From Rhizobium sp. L51/94 (GTDB lineage: Bacteria > Pseudomonadota > Alphaproteobacteria > Rhizobiales > Rhizobiaceae): a DNA stretch of 64,000 bases. Position 1 is the first letter of the stretch, and each line of letters opens with the position of its first letter. Below are positions 36,544-46,411 of this stretch, in pieces. The notes beneath the pieces were generated by a model. It saw nothing but the letters and a program-made list of their open reading frames with translations, did no database searches and had not been told where the DNA came from. The position numbers were made by a program, and so were the translations under genes. The stretch covers positions 1,282,698-1,346,697 of the forward strand of contig NZ_CP072142.1 of the NCBI RefSeq assembly GCF_019355555.1, read 5' to 3'.

Positions 36544-37983
36544 TCATGCCTGGTCAATGATTTCGAACCTGCCGCGGCCGACGGAAAGTCTCATCCCCAG
36601 TGCCAGAAGGGAAAGCGTATAGGCGACTGCTCCAGCCGCAGACACCATCACCAACTCAACGGTATGGTTCAACGGATACCCGACAAGTTGGTAACGCAAT
36701 GCTAGAACGATGACCGCCATGCACCCGTTGGCTGCCCCCACTTTCCAGAGATTTTTTAACTGAACACCTATGTTGAGCGACAGCAATCGGCGAGCCTCCA
36801 AAACGTAGAAGCCGAACATGATGACAGACAGGAGCACTCTCGCTACGCTCGCGCCTATGTAGGAGTAGAGCAAGATACCCGTCGAAATTAGAATAATCCG
36901 CAACATCAGGTCTATGGCATTTAGTTTGAAGAGAATATTTGGGCGATTCACCGCCAAACCCACCGAATAAAGGGTTTGGAAATACGGCGTCGTGATCACT
37001 GACAGGGCGAGGATACTCAGTGCCGGCGCAGCACCTTGCCATTTTGCACCAAGCAATATCTCCGTCAGCAGATCTGCCGTCAGGGAAATCCCCACGCAGA
37101 TCGGCAACGATATCAACATCGCAAAACGGGCAGTCTTTAAAAATGCGAGCCTGAGACGCTCCACATCCCCGGAAATACGCGAAAATGCTGACATGACAGA
37201 CTGCATGGCAGGCCCAATCACACTCTGCGATGGCAACCCAGCCAAATCGCTTGCAATCGCGTATCGGCCAAGTGTTGCATTATCTGTGGCCGCTCCGATG
37301 AAGACGCGGTCGAATTGCCAATTCAACGCGGAGACAAGCTGAGACCCACTGAACCAACCTATAAAACTCGAGAAGTCTGAGAAGCGTGCCAGTGAGAATG
37401 CCGGCCTGTAGGGTGCCAGTACATAGGATACGATTGCCGAAATGATGCAGTTTGACACAAAATTCGCAGCAATCGCCCAGTATCCACCGCCCAATAAGAC
37501 GATCGAGATCGTCAAAAAGAATGAGAAAAATTTGCCGCTGAACTCCATCATGAAGGCCCGTCTAAAGTCCAAATCACGCGCGAAATGAACCATCGCGGGG
37601 CTGTTGAAACCTTTGACGAAGGGGCCAACCGTCAAAACTGCGACAAGGGGTACAAGCGCGCTGTTATCATTGAAGAATGAAAAGGGCCATGCAGCGCAAA
37701 AGATGATGATCGCAATCAGTACGCTTCTCAGGATGCTCAACGTAAAACCCGTATCGAGATGCGTCTTATCGATTACGTCTAAGCGCAATAGCGCTTGGGT
37801 CACGGGCATCTCGAGCACAGTGTCCACCACTGCAACAAGAGACATACCCAAGGCGGCTAGCCCGAAGTCCGACGGTGTTAAAATCCGTGCCAAAACTAGC
37901 AATGTAAAGAAGTCGACTATTTTTCCTGCGAACCGCGAGACGATTAGCCAGCTAGCACCCTGAACCGCTTTAAAGGCAAGCAT
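36544..37983 (-). CDS. Wzx/ExoT-like polysaccharide flippase
   Basis: 479 residues with about 12-14 membrane helices. The N-terminus (AVQGASWLIVSRFAGKIVDF, LARILTPSDFGLAALG) is typical of the MOP-superfamily polysaccharide transporters (PST group, Wzx and ExoT). It should move undecaprenyl-linked repeat units across the inner membrane for the ExoQ-like polymerase. It is monocistronic on the minus strand, convergent with the exoY-polymerase operon. Confidence 0.9.
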   Translation of the reverse strand: MLAFKAVQGASWLIVSRFAGKIVDFFTLLVLARILTPSDFGLAALGMSLVAVVDTVLEMPVTQALLRLDVIDKTHLDTGFTLSILRSVLIAIIIFCAAWPFSFFNDNSALVPLVAVLTVGPFVKGFNSPAMVHFARDLDFRRAFMMEFSGKFFSFFLTISIVLLGGGYWAIAANFVSNCIISAIVSYVLAPYRPAFSLARFSDFSSFIGWFSGSQLVSALNWQFDRVFIGAATDNATLGRYAIASDLAGLPSQSVIGPAMQSVMSAFSRISGDVERLRLAFLKTARFAMLISLPICVGISLTADLLTEILLGAKWQGAAPALSILALSVITTPYFQTLYSVGLAVNRPNILFKLNAIDLMLRIILISTGILLYSYIGASVARVLLSVIMFGFYVLEARRLLSLNIGVQLKNLWKVGAANGCMAVIVLALRYQLVGYPLNHTVELVMVSAAGAVAYTLSLLALGMRLSVGRGRFEIIDQA

Positions 37984-38478
37984 TGTGGCTCACTTGGTTG
38001 GCACGTGACAAAACGCAGCCACGCAACGTTACTTTCACAAAAGAGCGTCGGCCAATGCTGAGCGAAAAACAGCAAGCAGGGCGAATCTTCGAACGCGACC
38101 TTTCTAGAGAGTATCCTACCGGCAGAAAATCGGCCGTCACCCACAATCGAGCTTTGGACTTGGGGGCATCAAGGCGTTGGCGCTGCACTTATCCATCCTT
38201 TGATCGCGAAAATATCAGCCAAGTACGAACGGAGACGTCGAAGAACACTGGAAATGCATCACCAAGACGTACCACGTTTTCCTACATATAGGCTACCGGA
38301 TATAAAATCGGTCCGCTCAGCCATAGTCAAAGAAAATCTCGGATATTTGGACAAATAGTGCGCTACGATCAGAACCAAATTCAACAACGATGCAGATATC
38401 TCGCCTGTTCTGCCAATTAGACTTTAAAATTCTTTTTTTTGAGATATCATAAATATAGCGGTGGAGCGGGGACGTTTT
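37984..38478. other. Divergent spacer between flippase and flavoprotein genes
   Basis: 495 bases, AT-rich towards the right end (for example a TTTTTTTT run near 38430). It must contain two promoters. No gene is supported; the open frames on both strands lack ribosome binding sites and resemblance to known proteins. Confidence 0.4.
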
Positions 38479-39816
38479 ATGACCGACAACCTTATTCATC
38501 AGGACCGCGCATCCTATTTCCTTGAGGAAGAATTTGACGCAGTTGTACTTGGTGCTGGAATATCGGGGCTCGTATCGGCGGCCATTTTATCGCGTCAAGG
38601 ACACCGTAACATTCTCATCATTGACGACTATGAGCACGTTGGTGGAAATCACCTGGACTGGTCTTCAAATGGTTATACTTTTGATATTGGCAGCTTAGTT
38701 TTCCAGGATGATTCACCGCTCCTGTTCTATTTCCCAGAATTGCTACCTCTGTATCTACCAATTGAGCCGGAGTGGGCGCGATTGAACCCACAGGGAATGG
38801 TGACGAGCTATCCAATCTCGATCCGCGATGACATCTTTGGTAGTGGCCCCGTGGGCACCGTCAGGATATTCGCATCGGTCATCTTTTCTCGTCTCTTCAG
38901 GCGGCGAATGGACAATGCGCACGACTTTGCGCGCTTCTGGATAGGGGAATACCTGCTGGGACGTTCTGGGCTGGAGTCGTACATGCAGCGCTTCTACGGC
39001 ATCTCGACCACAGAGATCGATATCGATTTGGCCAAAAAGCGCATGATGTGGATCAGCGAGCACGCGTCGTTGCGAAAGCTACTATCGCGGTTGCTCCCGC
39101 GACGACCTTCGGGCAAACCAAATCGGCAATTGGCCAGGCCGAAAGCCGGCTTCAGCGCTTTGTATAAAGTGGTTGTTGACAAGCTTGAGACCGAGGGGGT
39201 CGCTGTCAGTTTGTCGGCGCAAATGAGAAGCATTGAGAAAGCCGGAAGTCAGTTTCGGTTGCGCACGAAAGATCGGATCGTCGTCACCAGCAGACTTATA
39301 TCTACCATTCCGATCGAACGGACGGTCGCACTATGCGGCTTGGACCCCGGCCCTCCTCTCGAAACAATCACGCTGATCGGATTGTTTTTCAGTTTCAAAG
39401 GCGACCGCGGTTTCCGCCAGCCAATTATCTACAATTTCTCGTACAAAGGCGCTTGGAAGCGGCTGACTATGCATTCGGATTTTTACGGCCTGGTTGACGC
39501 TCGAGAGTATTTTGGTGCCGAGGTCATCGCCCATCACGCAGGCGGTACGATTGAGAGCGCTGAAGCAGATTTTCGTGAACACGTCTCTGAAAACGGCCTT
39601 TTCAAAGGCGAGCTTAGATTGGAAGGCGCCCGCGTGCTTAGCCATGCCTATCCTATCTACAGACGGGGAGCCGCCCAACATGCAGCAGAGGCAATAGAAA
39701 AACTGCGCGTATTCGGCATTGAATCTTTCGGTCGACAAGGCGGGTTCAATTATCAACCCACTGCACGATCTTCAACTGTGGAGGCCGAAGAAGCGCTCCG
39801 TCCATCAGCAGCTTAA
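38479..39816 (+). CDS. FAD-dependent protein, UDP-galactopyranose mutase-like
   Basis: 445 residues from the ATG at 38479, with a GAGCGGGGA site; a GTG at 38461 is less likely. The N-terminal dinucleotide fold reads VVLGAGISGLVSAAIL, then DDYEHVGGNHLDW, which recalls the GGxxH pattern of UDP-galactopyranose mutases and related amine-oxidase-like flavoproteins. A region near the C-terminus (SHAYPIYRRGAAQHA) fits the substrate-binding end of that group. It may supply a furanose form or otherwise modify a nucleotide sugar. Starts a three-gene plus-strand group. Confidence 0.72.
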   Translation: MTDNLIHQDRASYFLEEEFDAVVLGAGISGLVSAAILSRQGHRNILIIDDYEHVGGNHLDWSSNGYTFDIGSLVFQDDSPLLFYFPELLPLYLPIEPEWARLNPQGMVTSYPISIRDDIFGSGPVGTVRIFASVIFSRLFRRRMDNAHDFARFWIGEYLLGRSGLESYMQRFYGISTTEIDIDLAKKRMMWISEHASLRKLLSRLLPRRPSGKPNRQLARPKAGFSALYKVVVDKLETEGVAVSLSAQMRSIEKAGSQFRLRTKDRIVVTSRLISTIPIERTVALCGLDPGPPLETITLIGLFFSFKGDRGFRQPIIYNFSYKGAWKRLTMHSDFYGLVDAREYFGAEVIAHHAGGTIESAEADFREHVSENGLFKGELRLEGARVLSHAYPIYRRGAAQHAAEAIEKLRVFGIESFGRQGGFNYQPTARSSTVEAEEALRPSAA

Positions 39817-39917
39817 CCGTTTGCTTCAATTTACGCCCGGTTCTCTGACCTGACGTGGCGGCAGTCCGAAAGTGGCTTGAAAGTCCAGCAATCACCACAA
39901 AATGCCCGGAGGCGTAT

Positions 39918-41015
39918 TTGCGCATATTGCATATTCTCAATCACACAAATCGCTCCAACGGCCATGTCCATGCAGCAGTGGATCTTGCTTGCGCTCAGGC
40001 CAAGCTGGGACATAATGTCTGTTTGGCCAGCGGGGGCGGAGATTTCGATGAGCTGCTATCTAAAAACTCGGTTTCTCAGACCACTCTCTCCCATCAGCGC
40101 TCGCCCCTGTCCGCACTCAGGTCAGTTGCTGCCTTGCGCGCTTTTGTCCGAAATTGGCAACCTGATATCGTTCACGCCCATATGATGACGAGCGCAGTGC
40201 TCGCATGGCCGGTGTGCAAGATCGTGGGCGTTCCCCTCATCACAACTGTCCACAATGAGTTTGAGAAAAGTGCTATCTTGATGGGGTTGGGTTCACGCGT
40301 CATAGCGGTGAGCGACGCGGTTGGCGCTTCCATGATCAAGCGTGGCATCAGTGCTCGACGCCTGCGTGTGGTTTTGAACGGAACAATCGGTTGTGCCCGT
40401 TCCGGGAACCGAACACATGTTGAATTGGCATTGCAATCTCCCAGCGTCCTTTTCGTCGGCGGCCTGCACCCCAGGAAGGGGCTCCCAGATCTGCTCGAGG
40501 CGTTCCAAATAGCGCACCGGGATGTCCCGAACTCGAGGCTGTATGTGATTGGCGGCGGGCCGTTCGAGCAAGAATATCGCGACATGGCTTCAAGGATGGA
40601 GTGCGCCAGCGCCATCCTTTTTATGGGTCCACAAGATGATCCTTTCAGTTGGATGGCAAGTGCGGACATTTTCGCGTTGCCTTCGCATGCCGACCCCGCG
40701 CCCCTTGTGCTTTCGGAAGCGCGGGAGGCCGGGTGTGCAATCATCGGAGCGAACGTCGATGGCATACCGCAGTTGATTGAGTTCGGTGCGGCAGGATTGC
40801 TTGTCGAGCCGAGAGATATCGTCGGTTGGGCAAGAGTACTTAGATGTTTGTTTGAAAGCCCGTCGCTGGTTGAGGAATGGCAACGCAAGAGCCAGTTCAA
40901 CATTGAGCGCATGACTATAAAGCGCGTGGCTGCCGAAACGCTCGACGTTTACAAGAGCGCCCTGCGTGACAAGTCGCCGATCGTAAGCGGCTCCACGCAC
41001 CCGGCAACAAAATGA
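39918..41015 (+). CDS. GT4-family glycosyltransferase
   Basis: 365 residues from a TTG at 39918, chosen because GGAGG lies 5 bases upstream and the protein then starts LRILHILNHTNRSNGHVHAA, which aligns with the start of the related protein at 50185-51273 (MRILHLANHCHHGHGNVHLA). The donor-site segment reads FALPSHADPAPLVLSEAREA. It overlaps the GH16 gene by 4 bases. The two paralogs share about the same length and motifs and so probably make related linkages. Confidence 0.9.
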   Translation: MRILHILNHTNRSNGHVHAAVDLACAQAKLGHNVCLASGGGDFDELLSKNSVSQTTLSHQRSPLSALRSVAALRAFVRNWQPDIVHAHMMTSAVLAWPVCKIVGVPLITTVHNEFEKSAILMGLGSRVIAVSDAVGASMIKRGISARRLRVVLNGTIGCARSGNRTHVELALQSPSVLFVGGLHPRKGLPDLLEAFQIAHRDVPNSRLYVIGGGPFEQEYRDMASRMECASAILFMGPQDDPFSWMASADIFALPSHADPAPLVLSEAREAGCAIIGANVDGIPQLIEFGAAGLLVEPRDIVGWARVLRCLFESPSLVEEWQRKSQFNIERMTIKRVAAETLDVYKSALRDKSPIVSGSTHPATK

Positions 41016-41038
41016 AACTGATAGACCTGGAGGATACG

Positions 41039-41971
41039 ATGGCAGTTTTGAAATCCCGGCGCGACGTGTTGATTGGATCGGCAGCGCTTGCAGCGGCAGG
41101 CACCTTGATCATGATAGGCACTGATGTGCAAGCTGATGAAACCGAAGACCCCACCAAGGACATGTCGCTGACATTTGATGAGAACTTTGCCATGTTGGAT
41201 CCCGCCATATGGTACGCCGGCGCAAAACCAAGCACATCTGATACAGGCTTTTATGGACGATCAGCGTTCAGTCGGATCAACGGCGAAGATGGCTACAATC
41301 CATATGCGATCATTGACGACCCCTCGACAGAAAATGGCAAGGCATTGCAAATGTCGGTCCGTCATCTGGGTCGCAAAATGAATGTGCCAAATTATTATGG
41401 CAACGATAATCCAGAATATCAGTGGGTATCTGGGAACATTCAGACAGCCAAGCCCGATGGGACAATCCTGCAGGGCTGGCGAGAGGGATATTTCGAAGCA
41501 AGAATGTGGTTTCCGGCTCATTTCCTGACGTTCCCCGCATTCTGGCTGATGAACGGCAGAAGCATTCTTCACCCACAGACCACTGTCGAGCTCGACATCG
41601 TCGAGCAAAAGGGATCGGAAAGTGATCTATACGGGGCTTACCTGCACGAATGGGGACAACCGAACGAGCATCACCAAGGCGTTGGCGTTCCGACCGGCGT
41701 CGACATCACCAAGGGATATTTCCGCTACGGACTTCTTGTGAAAGACGCAAAGTTCAGGCTCTATTTCGAGCGCAAGCCAGTTATCGACCCCAAAACTCTC
41801 GAACCTGTAAACTGGACGATCGGAAGAGCAGCCGAGATGCAGTCTAACAACGATGTGTACTGGCCGATACTAACATTGGCGCTGCGGGCCGACGTTCCCT
41901 ATCCCACTCAGCTAGATCCAAACGATTATGAGGCCCACATGCGCGTCGACTATGTCCGGGTCTACACCTGA
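41039..41971 (+). CDS. GH16-family secreted glycanase, ExoK-like
   Basis: 310 residues from the ATG at 41039, preceded by GGAGG; an ATG at 41012 overlaps the previous gene. A Tat-type signal is likely (KSRRDVLIGSAALAAAGTLI). The GH16 catalytic motif is intact as ELDIVE (E184, D186, E189), flanked by FPAFWLMNG. GH16 enzymes such as ExoK cut beta-glucan-like chains and shorten nascent exopolysaccharide outside the cell. Export by Tat would deliver it folded. Next to transferase and export genes it probably trims the polymer of this locus. Confidence 0.9.
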   Translation: MAVLKSRRDVLIGSAALAAAGTLIMIGTDVQADETEDPTKDMSLTFDENFAMLDPAIWYAGAKPSTSDTGFYGRSAFSRINGEDGYNPYAIIDDPSTENGKALQMSVRHLGRKMNVPNYYGNDNPEYQWVSGNIQTAKPDGTILQGWREGYFEARMWFPAHFLTFPAFWLMNGRSILHPQTTVELDIVEQKGSESDLYGAYLHEWGQPNEHHQGVGVPTGVDITKGYFRYGLLVKDAKFRLYFERKPVIDPKTLEPVNWTIGRAAEMQSNNDVYWPILTLALRADVPYPTQLDPNDYEAHMRVDYVRVYT

Positions 41972-42001
41972 ACTAAGACCGTTATTGGTGTCGTGCCGCT
42001 C

Positions 42002-42805
42002 TTACTGATTTTGACTAGGACCTGGGTAGAGCGAAGAGGTTCGACCACTCATATAATAGCCAACCATGCCTATCCATTCCTTCGCAGCCACGCCAAGGAG
42101 TGATGCGTTTGCCTCCGGCTGAGATATGTCAAATCGCAGGCTCTCCGTTCCAATTGTGCGATAATCGGTAACCCATGGTATCACATCGATACCCAGTTTA
42201 CGGAATATACCAACAGACCGCGGCATATGGAAGCCAGAGGTAACGAGAAGGCAGTGGGACAAACCATTGGCATCGAGGAGTTTCTTGGTATTGATGGCGT
42301 TCTCGAAGGTCGTGCGGGATGTGCTGTCTTGCAGTAGCCTGTCATGTTTGATTCCAAAGACAGTGAACATCCTCTCGGCGATAATTCCATCTCCCAGGTA
42401 ACCGCCGGTAATAAAACCGTCCCCTCCTGATACGATAATGCGCATAGCAGAAAACTTGTTGGCCAGTCGGAGTGCTTCCACAAACCGGTCTCCCGCATCC
42501 GTCATTTCGTATCCCCCTCGGACTGTATCAACGTCGTTGGTAAAACCACCCCCCAATATGATGGCGCACTGAACGTCGAGTGGATCAGCAGAAGGGCGCG
42601 GAAAGCGATCCTCCAAAGCTTCAACCATGACAACCCCGGTCGTTGTGAACAAAGCGACAAGAAGAATGGAAGCCGGCACCAGGACAAGCAACAAGCTGAG
42701 CCGCCGTCTGCGGAACCAGATGGCAACAAGTGCGAAGACGCAAAAAATGAGAGAAAGAGAAAAAGGTTGCAGAAGTATCCAAATGACTTTTGAAATAATG
42801 AACAT
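42002..42805 (-). CDS. YdcF/SanA-like DUF218 membrane protein
   Basis: 267 residues. Two N-terminal membrane helices (about 5-30 and 38-62) are followed by the DUF218 domain: CAIILGGGF, RIIVSGGDG, TTFENAINTKKLL and LLVTSGFHMPRS. Members act in envelope metabolism but their reaction is not established. It is convergent with the GH16 gene, 30 bases away, within the exopolysaccharide locus. Confidence 0.88.
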   Translation of the reverse strand: MFIISKVIWILLQPFSLSLIFCVFALVAIWFRRRRLSLLLVLVPASILLVALFTTTGVVMVEALEDRFPRPSADPLDVQCAIILGGGFTNDVDTVRGGYEMTDAGDRFVEALRLANKFSAMRIIVSGGDGFITGGYLGDGIIAERMFTVFGIKHDRLLQDSTSRTTFENAINTKKLLDANGLSHCLLVTSGFHMPRSVGIFRKLGIDVIPWVTDYRTIGTESLRFDISQPEANASLLGVAAKEWIGMVGYYMSGRTSSLYPGPSQNQ

Positions 42806-43059
42806 TTTGTTCGCCTAAAAAGGATTAGATTTCCTGGAAGTCGGAGCGTTCGGACGACGTTCCCACCGTGAATTGACTTGCCAATGTCAAAGTCCCCGTC
42901 AACGATTGGACTACGGTCAGCCAACCGTCTTAGCTACCTCATTATCGGTTCTCACCGGTTTCATGTGATGGCCGGCTAGAGGGCTCGATAGCCTTGCTCT
43001 GCCGATTGGTTCGAGGGACGGCCAAACCTGCGCCACCGGCTTTCACACTTTCTAACCGA

Positions 43060-44226
43060 TCACCGAGCCTCGAACGCCGGTACGTCTCCCATTTTCACTG
43101 GTGCCCTGCCCGCGGCTGTCAGTATCGCCGCTGCATGGACATCAACGATCTGATCGACGTCAAAGCGAGAAACATAAGCTTTCCGATAATCTGAATACGT
43201 TTTCTCATAGCGGAGATTGTCGACGTAATAAGCCATAGCGGCCACCAGTTGTTCAATCTTATCAGCCTGAACCAGGCGTCCCAGCTTTTCGTCGGTGAGG
43301 ATGTCGCTAGGACCGAACTGACAATCAGTGGAGACCACCGGCATGCCAAATCGCAGAGCTTCGCAAATCGCCAACGACCATCCTTCCCAGCGCGATGTTG
43401 AAACAAAAACATCGCTCGCTGACAACGCGGGAGCTGGATTGTCTGGAAGATTGTCAAAAGTAATCACAGATTGCATGTTCAGTTGCAAAACTTGCTGGCG
43501 CAAGGCGGCCTCGTCTTCTCCGTATCCGACGATCTTCAGCCTTACGTTTTTTCGTATTCTTGCCAACTCCGAGAATGCAGATATCAGAATATCCTGCCCC
43601 TTCTGGTGGGTAAAGCGCCCCACATTGACGAAGGTCACAAAGTCCTGATCGATGGCACAATTCGATTGATCGTCGAACCGTCTGACGGGATTTGGCAGCC
43701 AGGTCTGGCGCACCTCACTGCCAAACATCTTTCTAAAGCTTTCCAGCTGCCGCGGCGAAGTTCCAAAAACGTCGGACACGTGCCGCAAAAAATAGAACTT
43801 CATGAGGAAGAATAACACCTTCGCCTTCCAGTGACTGCATTCCCTATGCGGATTTCCATGCAAATAGACGGCGATACGTTGAGGGATACCAAGACACGCG
43901 ATCATCACTAGAACTGCAGGTTCTATCTGAGGCACGACGACGAGCTGGTAGTCCTTGCATGCCACGGTGCGCCGGCAAATTTTCATCATATGAAGAGTAT
44001 TTCGACTGATGTGGGTGATCTCATTATAAGCGGGACGGGATTTTGGTCTATTCTTGTGCTCGGATGTGTAGAGGACATCCAATTCGATCGAAGCACCAAA
44101 CTTGCGACTAATCTCAGAGCAAACTGTATCCACAACGTGTTCCACGCCGGCAAATGATTTAGTATTTTGTTGTATATATAATATTTTTATTTTCTTATTT
44201 GCGACGATTGACGACATTAGCGACAT
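43060..44226 (-). CDS. GT4-family glycosyltransferase
   Basis: 388 residues; GGCGGAGTTTT precedes the ATG at 44226. N-terminal ILYIQQNTKSFAGVEHVVDT and C-terminal FVNVGRFTHQKGQDILI, then STSRWEGWSLAICEALRFGM (EX7E-type donor site). It is not closely similar to the other GT4 proteins of the locus and probably uses another donor. It is transcribed alone after a 700-base AT-rich upstream region. Confidence 0.88.
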   Translation of the reverse strand: MSLMSSIVANKKIKILYIQQNTKSFAGVEHVVDTVCSEISRKFGASIELDVLYTSEHKNRPKSRPAYNEITHISRNTLHMMKICRRTVACKDYQLVVVPQIEPAVLVMIACLGIPQRIAVYLHGNPHRECSHWKAKVLFFLMKFYFLRHVSDVFGTSPRQLESFRKMFGSEVRQTWLPNPVRRFDDQSNCAIDQDFVTFVNVGRFTHQKGQDILISAFSELARIRKNVRLKIVGYGEDEAALRQQVLQLNMQSVITFDNLPDNPAPALSASDVFVSTSRWEGWSLAICEALRFGMPVVSTDCQFGPSDILTDEKLGRLVQADKIEQLVAAMAYYVDNLRYEKTYSDYRKAYVSRFDVDQIVDVHAAAILTAAGRAPVKMGDVPAFEAR

Positions 44227-44928
44227 AAAACTCCGCCTAAAGATAAATTACCGTAATAGAATGTTCTTTCAGGCCATTTTTCACAAAATAACGTCTAACT
44301 CATCACCTTGAGGAGGAGTGCCTCCGCAAGTTCCAGAGCTATTATCTTATCTACTCCTAGTGCAAATCAACGGGCAATTGAATTCTTATTTCATTCGAAA
44401 CAGAATGACTGCGAATTATGACTGATCAAATTCCAAAGAGGCGGGGTGCGAATAATGGTGCCCGTGACCTGCTCAAGACGGTTAGAGCGCCGTCTTCGGT
44501 CACACCACGAGAAATCATTGGCATAAAATATCGTCCAGCTTACCTTTTTGTAACGCGTGCACCATGGGTTATATGCTAAACGCAGCTTGCAGCGCCTTCC
44601 GCTTTTATGCATGCCCGCAACACAATTTACAATATTCAAGATATCTCATATTTAGAAATAGGGCTATATTCCATCTTCTAGACTATCTGTACTCTCCATA
44701 TGCCCTATACAGCTACGACTGCGTAATTCCGTCAAAGGTTTTTTTGAATTACAACTTTCATTCTGTAATTCCATACTTGAATGATACGTTTTATTAACCC
44801 ATTAATGGCTTCATCGACGGAGCGAATGGTTTTGTGAATTTCGATTCGAGGCGCAGCAACACGATTCAGGTGGTGATAACCAGAGCGGTGCGATCTCCTC
44901 GCTGAAACAAGCTTTTGGGGGATCTGGC
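44227..44928. other. AT-rich divergent spacer
   Basis: 702 bases between a minus-strand glycosyltransferase gene and the plus-strand outer-membrane factor. A 53-residue plus frame at 44418-44579 (MTDQIPKRRGANNGARDLLK at its start) has no ribosome binding site and no known relatives. Nothing else is recognisable. The length suggests regulatory sequence. Confidence 0.35.
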
Positions 44929-46386
44929 GTGGTTTTTATTTCAAGGTGCGCTCCTGCCATCCTCCTGGTTCTTTCGGGCTGCGTCAGTGGCCCTGATTAT
45001 AAGCCGCCAATCATGCCTTTGCCGGCCACTTTTTCAGAGCCGAGCGCCGGATCTTCTGATGGTATCGTCTCCAGGGAATGGTGGCGCGCCTATAGCGACG
45101 AGACACTGGAGGCGCTTGTCGCCAGGGGACTCTCTCAGAATATTACCATTCTATCTGCGATTGAGGCGATCAACGCAGCCCAAGGTGATGTCATCGTCGC
45201 TGGATCTGGTGGGTTGCCAAACATCGCAGTTGGCGCGGACCAAACCATAAGCGGTGAAACGGGAAATCTCCGCACAGCGGCGAGCAGCACCAGTACGTCT
45301 CGCGGGGGAGCAACGTCTTCATGGCTACTCGATTTCTTTGGGCAGTACCGTCGAGCCCGTGAGGGTGCGTTGGACTCGCTCGATGCTGCCTTTGCGACTG
45401 TCGATGTCGCCCGCCTGGCTTACGTGCAGGACGTGGTCACCGGATACATAAATGCGCGCTACTATCAGATTCGTATTTCGATCGCCCGGGAAAACCTAAA
45501 ATCTCGACGAGACACGCTCAACCTTACAAAGTTCCAGCTCACTGCCGGCGCTGCTTCGAGGTTGGATGTTGTTCAGGCGGAGGGACTGGTCAACTCGACA
45601 CTTTCGGAAGTTCCCGGTTTGGAAGTAAACTATCGCCGCGAGGTTCACCACATCGCGGCCTTGCTTGACGCGCCAGCAGCCGAAATTCTTGAGCTGATGA
45701 AACGCGGCGAAACGCAGCCAGTATACAAAGGTGGCGTCTCTGCGGGTGTCCCAGCGGATTTGATCCGCAATCGTCCGGATGTGCGTCGTGATGAAAGACA
45801 ACTCGCCGCCGCTGTCGCACAGATAGGAATCGCTCAAGCCCAGCTGCTACCTAGCATCACACTCAATGGCAGTATCTCCCCCTCTTACATCCATACGGCC
45901 GGTCGCGGCGGAGGCTTGACCACCTGGTCTTTCGGCCCGGCCTTAAACCTGCCAATTCTCGATGGTGGCCTGCTGCGGGCAAACGTAAAAATCGCCGAAT
46001 CCAACGCCAAGGTTGCCTACCTGACATGGAAAGGAACTGTGCTTACCGCCGTCGAAGAAGTCGAAAATGGTTTGGTGGCCGTCAACCGCGACCCGCAAAC
46101 AATAGCAGCACTGCGTGCCCAGGTTAGGTCTTATCGCGACGCTGTATCGCTGTCGACGGCAAGCTATAAGGACGGAGCTTCCTCATTACTAGATGTTCTT
46201 GACGCACAACGCTCCGTTACCAATGCCCAGCAAAATCTGGCTGCTGCAGTCCAGCAACTTGCAACCGACTACGCAGCTTTAAATGTCGCCATTGGCGCCG
46301 GGTTTATCTTACCGACGGATAGCAAGGGTCAGTCGCGTCCCGCAGCCGAAAAGCATGTTGCAAAACTCGGCGTTTCTAACGAGTAG
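44929..46386 (+). CDS. NodT/OprM-type outer membrane efflux lipoprotein
   Basis: 485 residues from a GTG at 44929 with GGGGGATC upstream. A lipoprotein signal ends in LVLSGC (Cys18). Two repeats of the outer-membrane factor domain follow, with features such as PADLIRNRPDVRRDERQLAA and LPILDGGLLRANVKIAESNA. These trimeric TolC-like channels normally work with an RND or ABC pump and a periplasmic adaptor. No intact adaptor or pump gene is nearby; a dead MacA-like adaptor lies at 55.5 kb. It may serve a pump encoded elsewhere or polysaccharide export. Confidence 0.9.
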   Translation: MVFISRCAPAILLVLSGCVSGPDYKPPIMPLPATFSEPSAGSSDGIVSREWWRAYSDETLEALVARGLSQNITILSAIEAINAAQGDVIVAGSGGLPNIAVGADQTISGETGNLRTAASSTSTSRGGATSSWLLDFFGQYRRAREGALDSLDAAFATVDVARLAYVQDVVTGYINARYYQIRISIARENLKSRRDTLNLTKFQLTAGAASRLDVVQAEGLVNSTLSEVPGLEVNYRREVHHIAALLDAPAAEILELMKRGETQPVYKGGVSAGVPADLIRNRPDVRRDERQLAAAVAQIGIAQAQLLPSITLNGSISPSYIHTAGRGGGLTTWSFGPALNLPILDGGLLRANVKIAESNAKVAYLTWKGTVLTAVEEVENGLVAVNRDPQTIAALRAQVRSYRDAVSLSTASYKDGASSLLDVLDAQRSVTNAQQNLAAAVQQLATDYAALNVAIGAGFILPTDSKGQSRPAAEKHVAKLGVSNE

Positions 46387-46411
46387 TCGAAGTTGCCTGT
46401 AAAAACAGGGA

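Noticed and set aside
46396..46409. Hairpin between the outer-membrane factor and GT2 genes as a terminator
   Set aside because: The stem is only 5 bases with no T-run on either strand; too weak to call.
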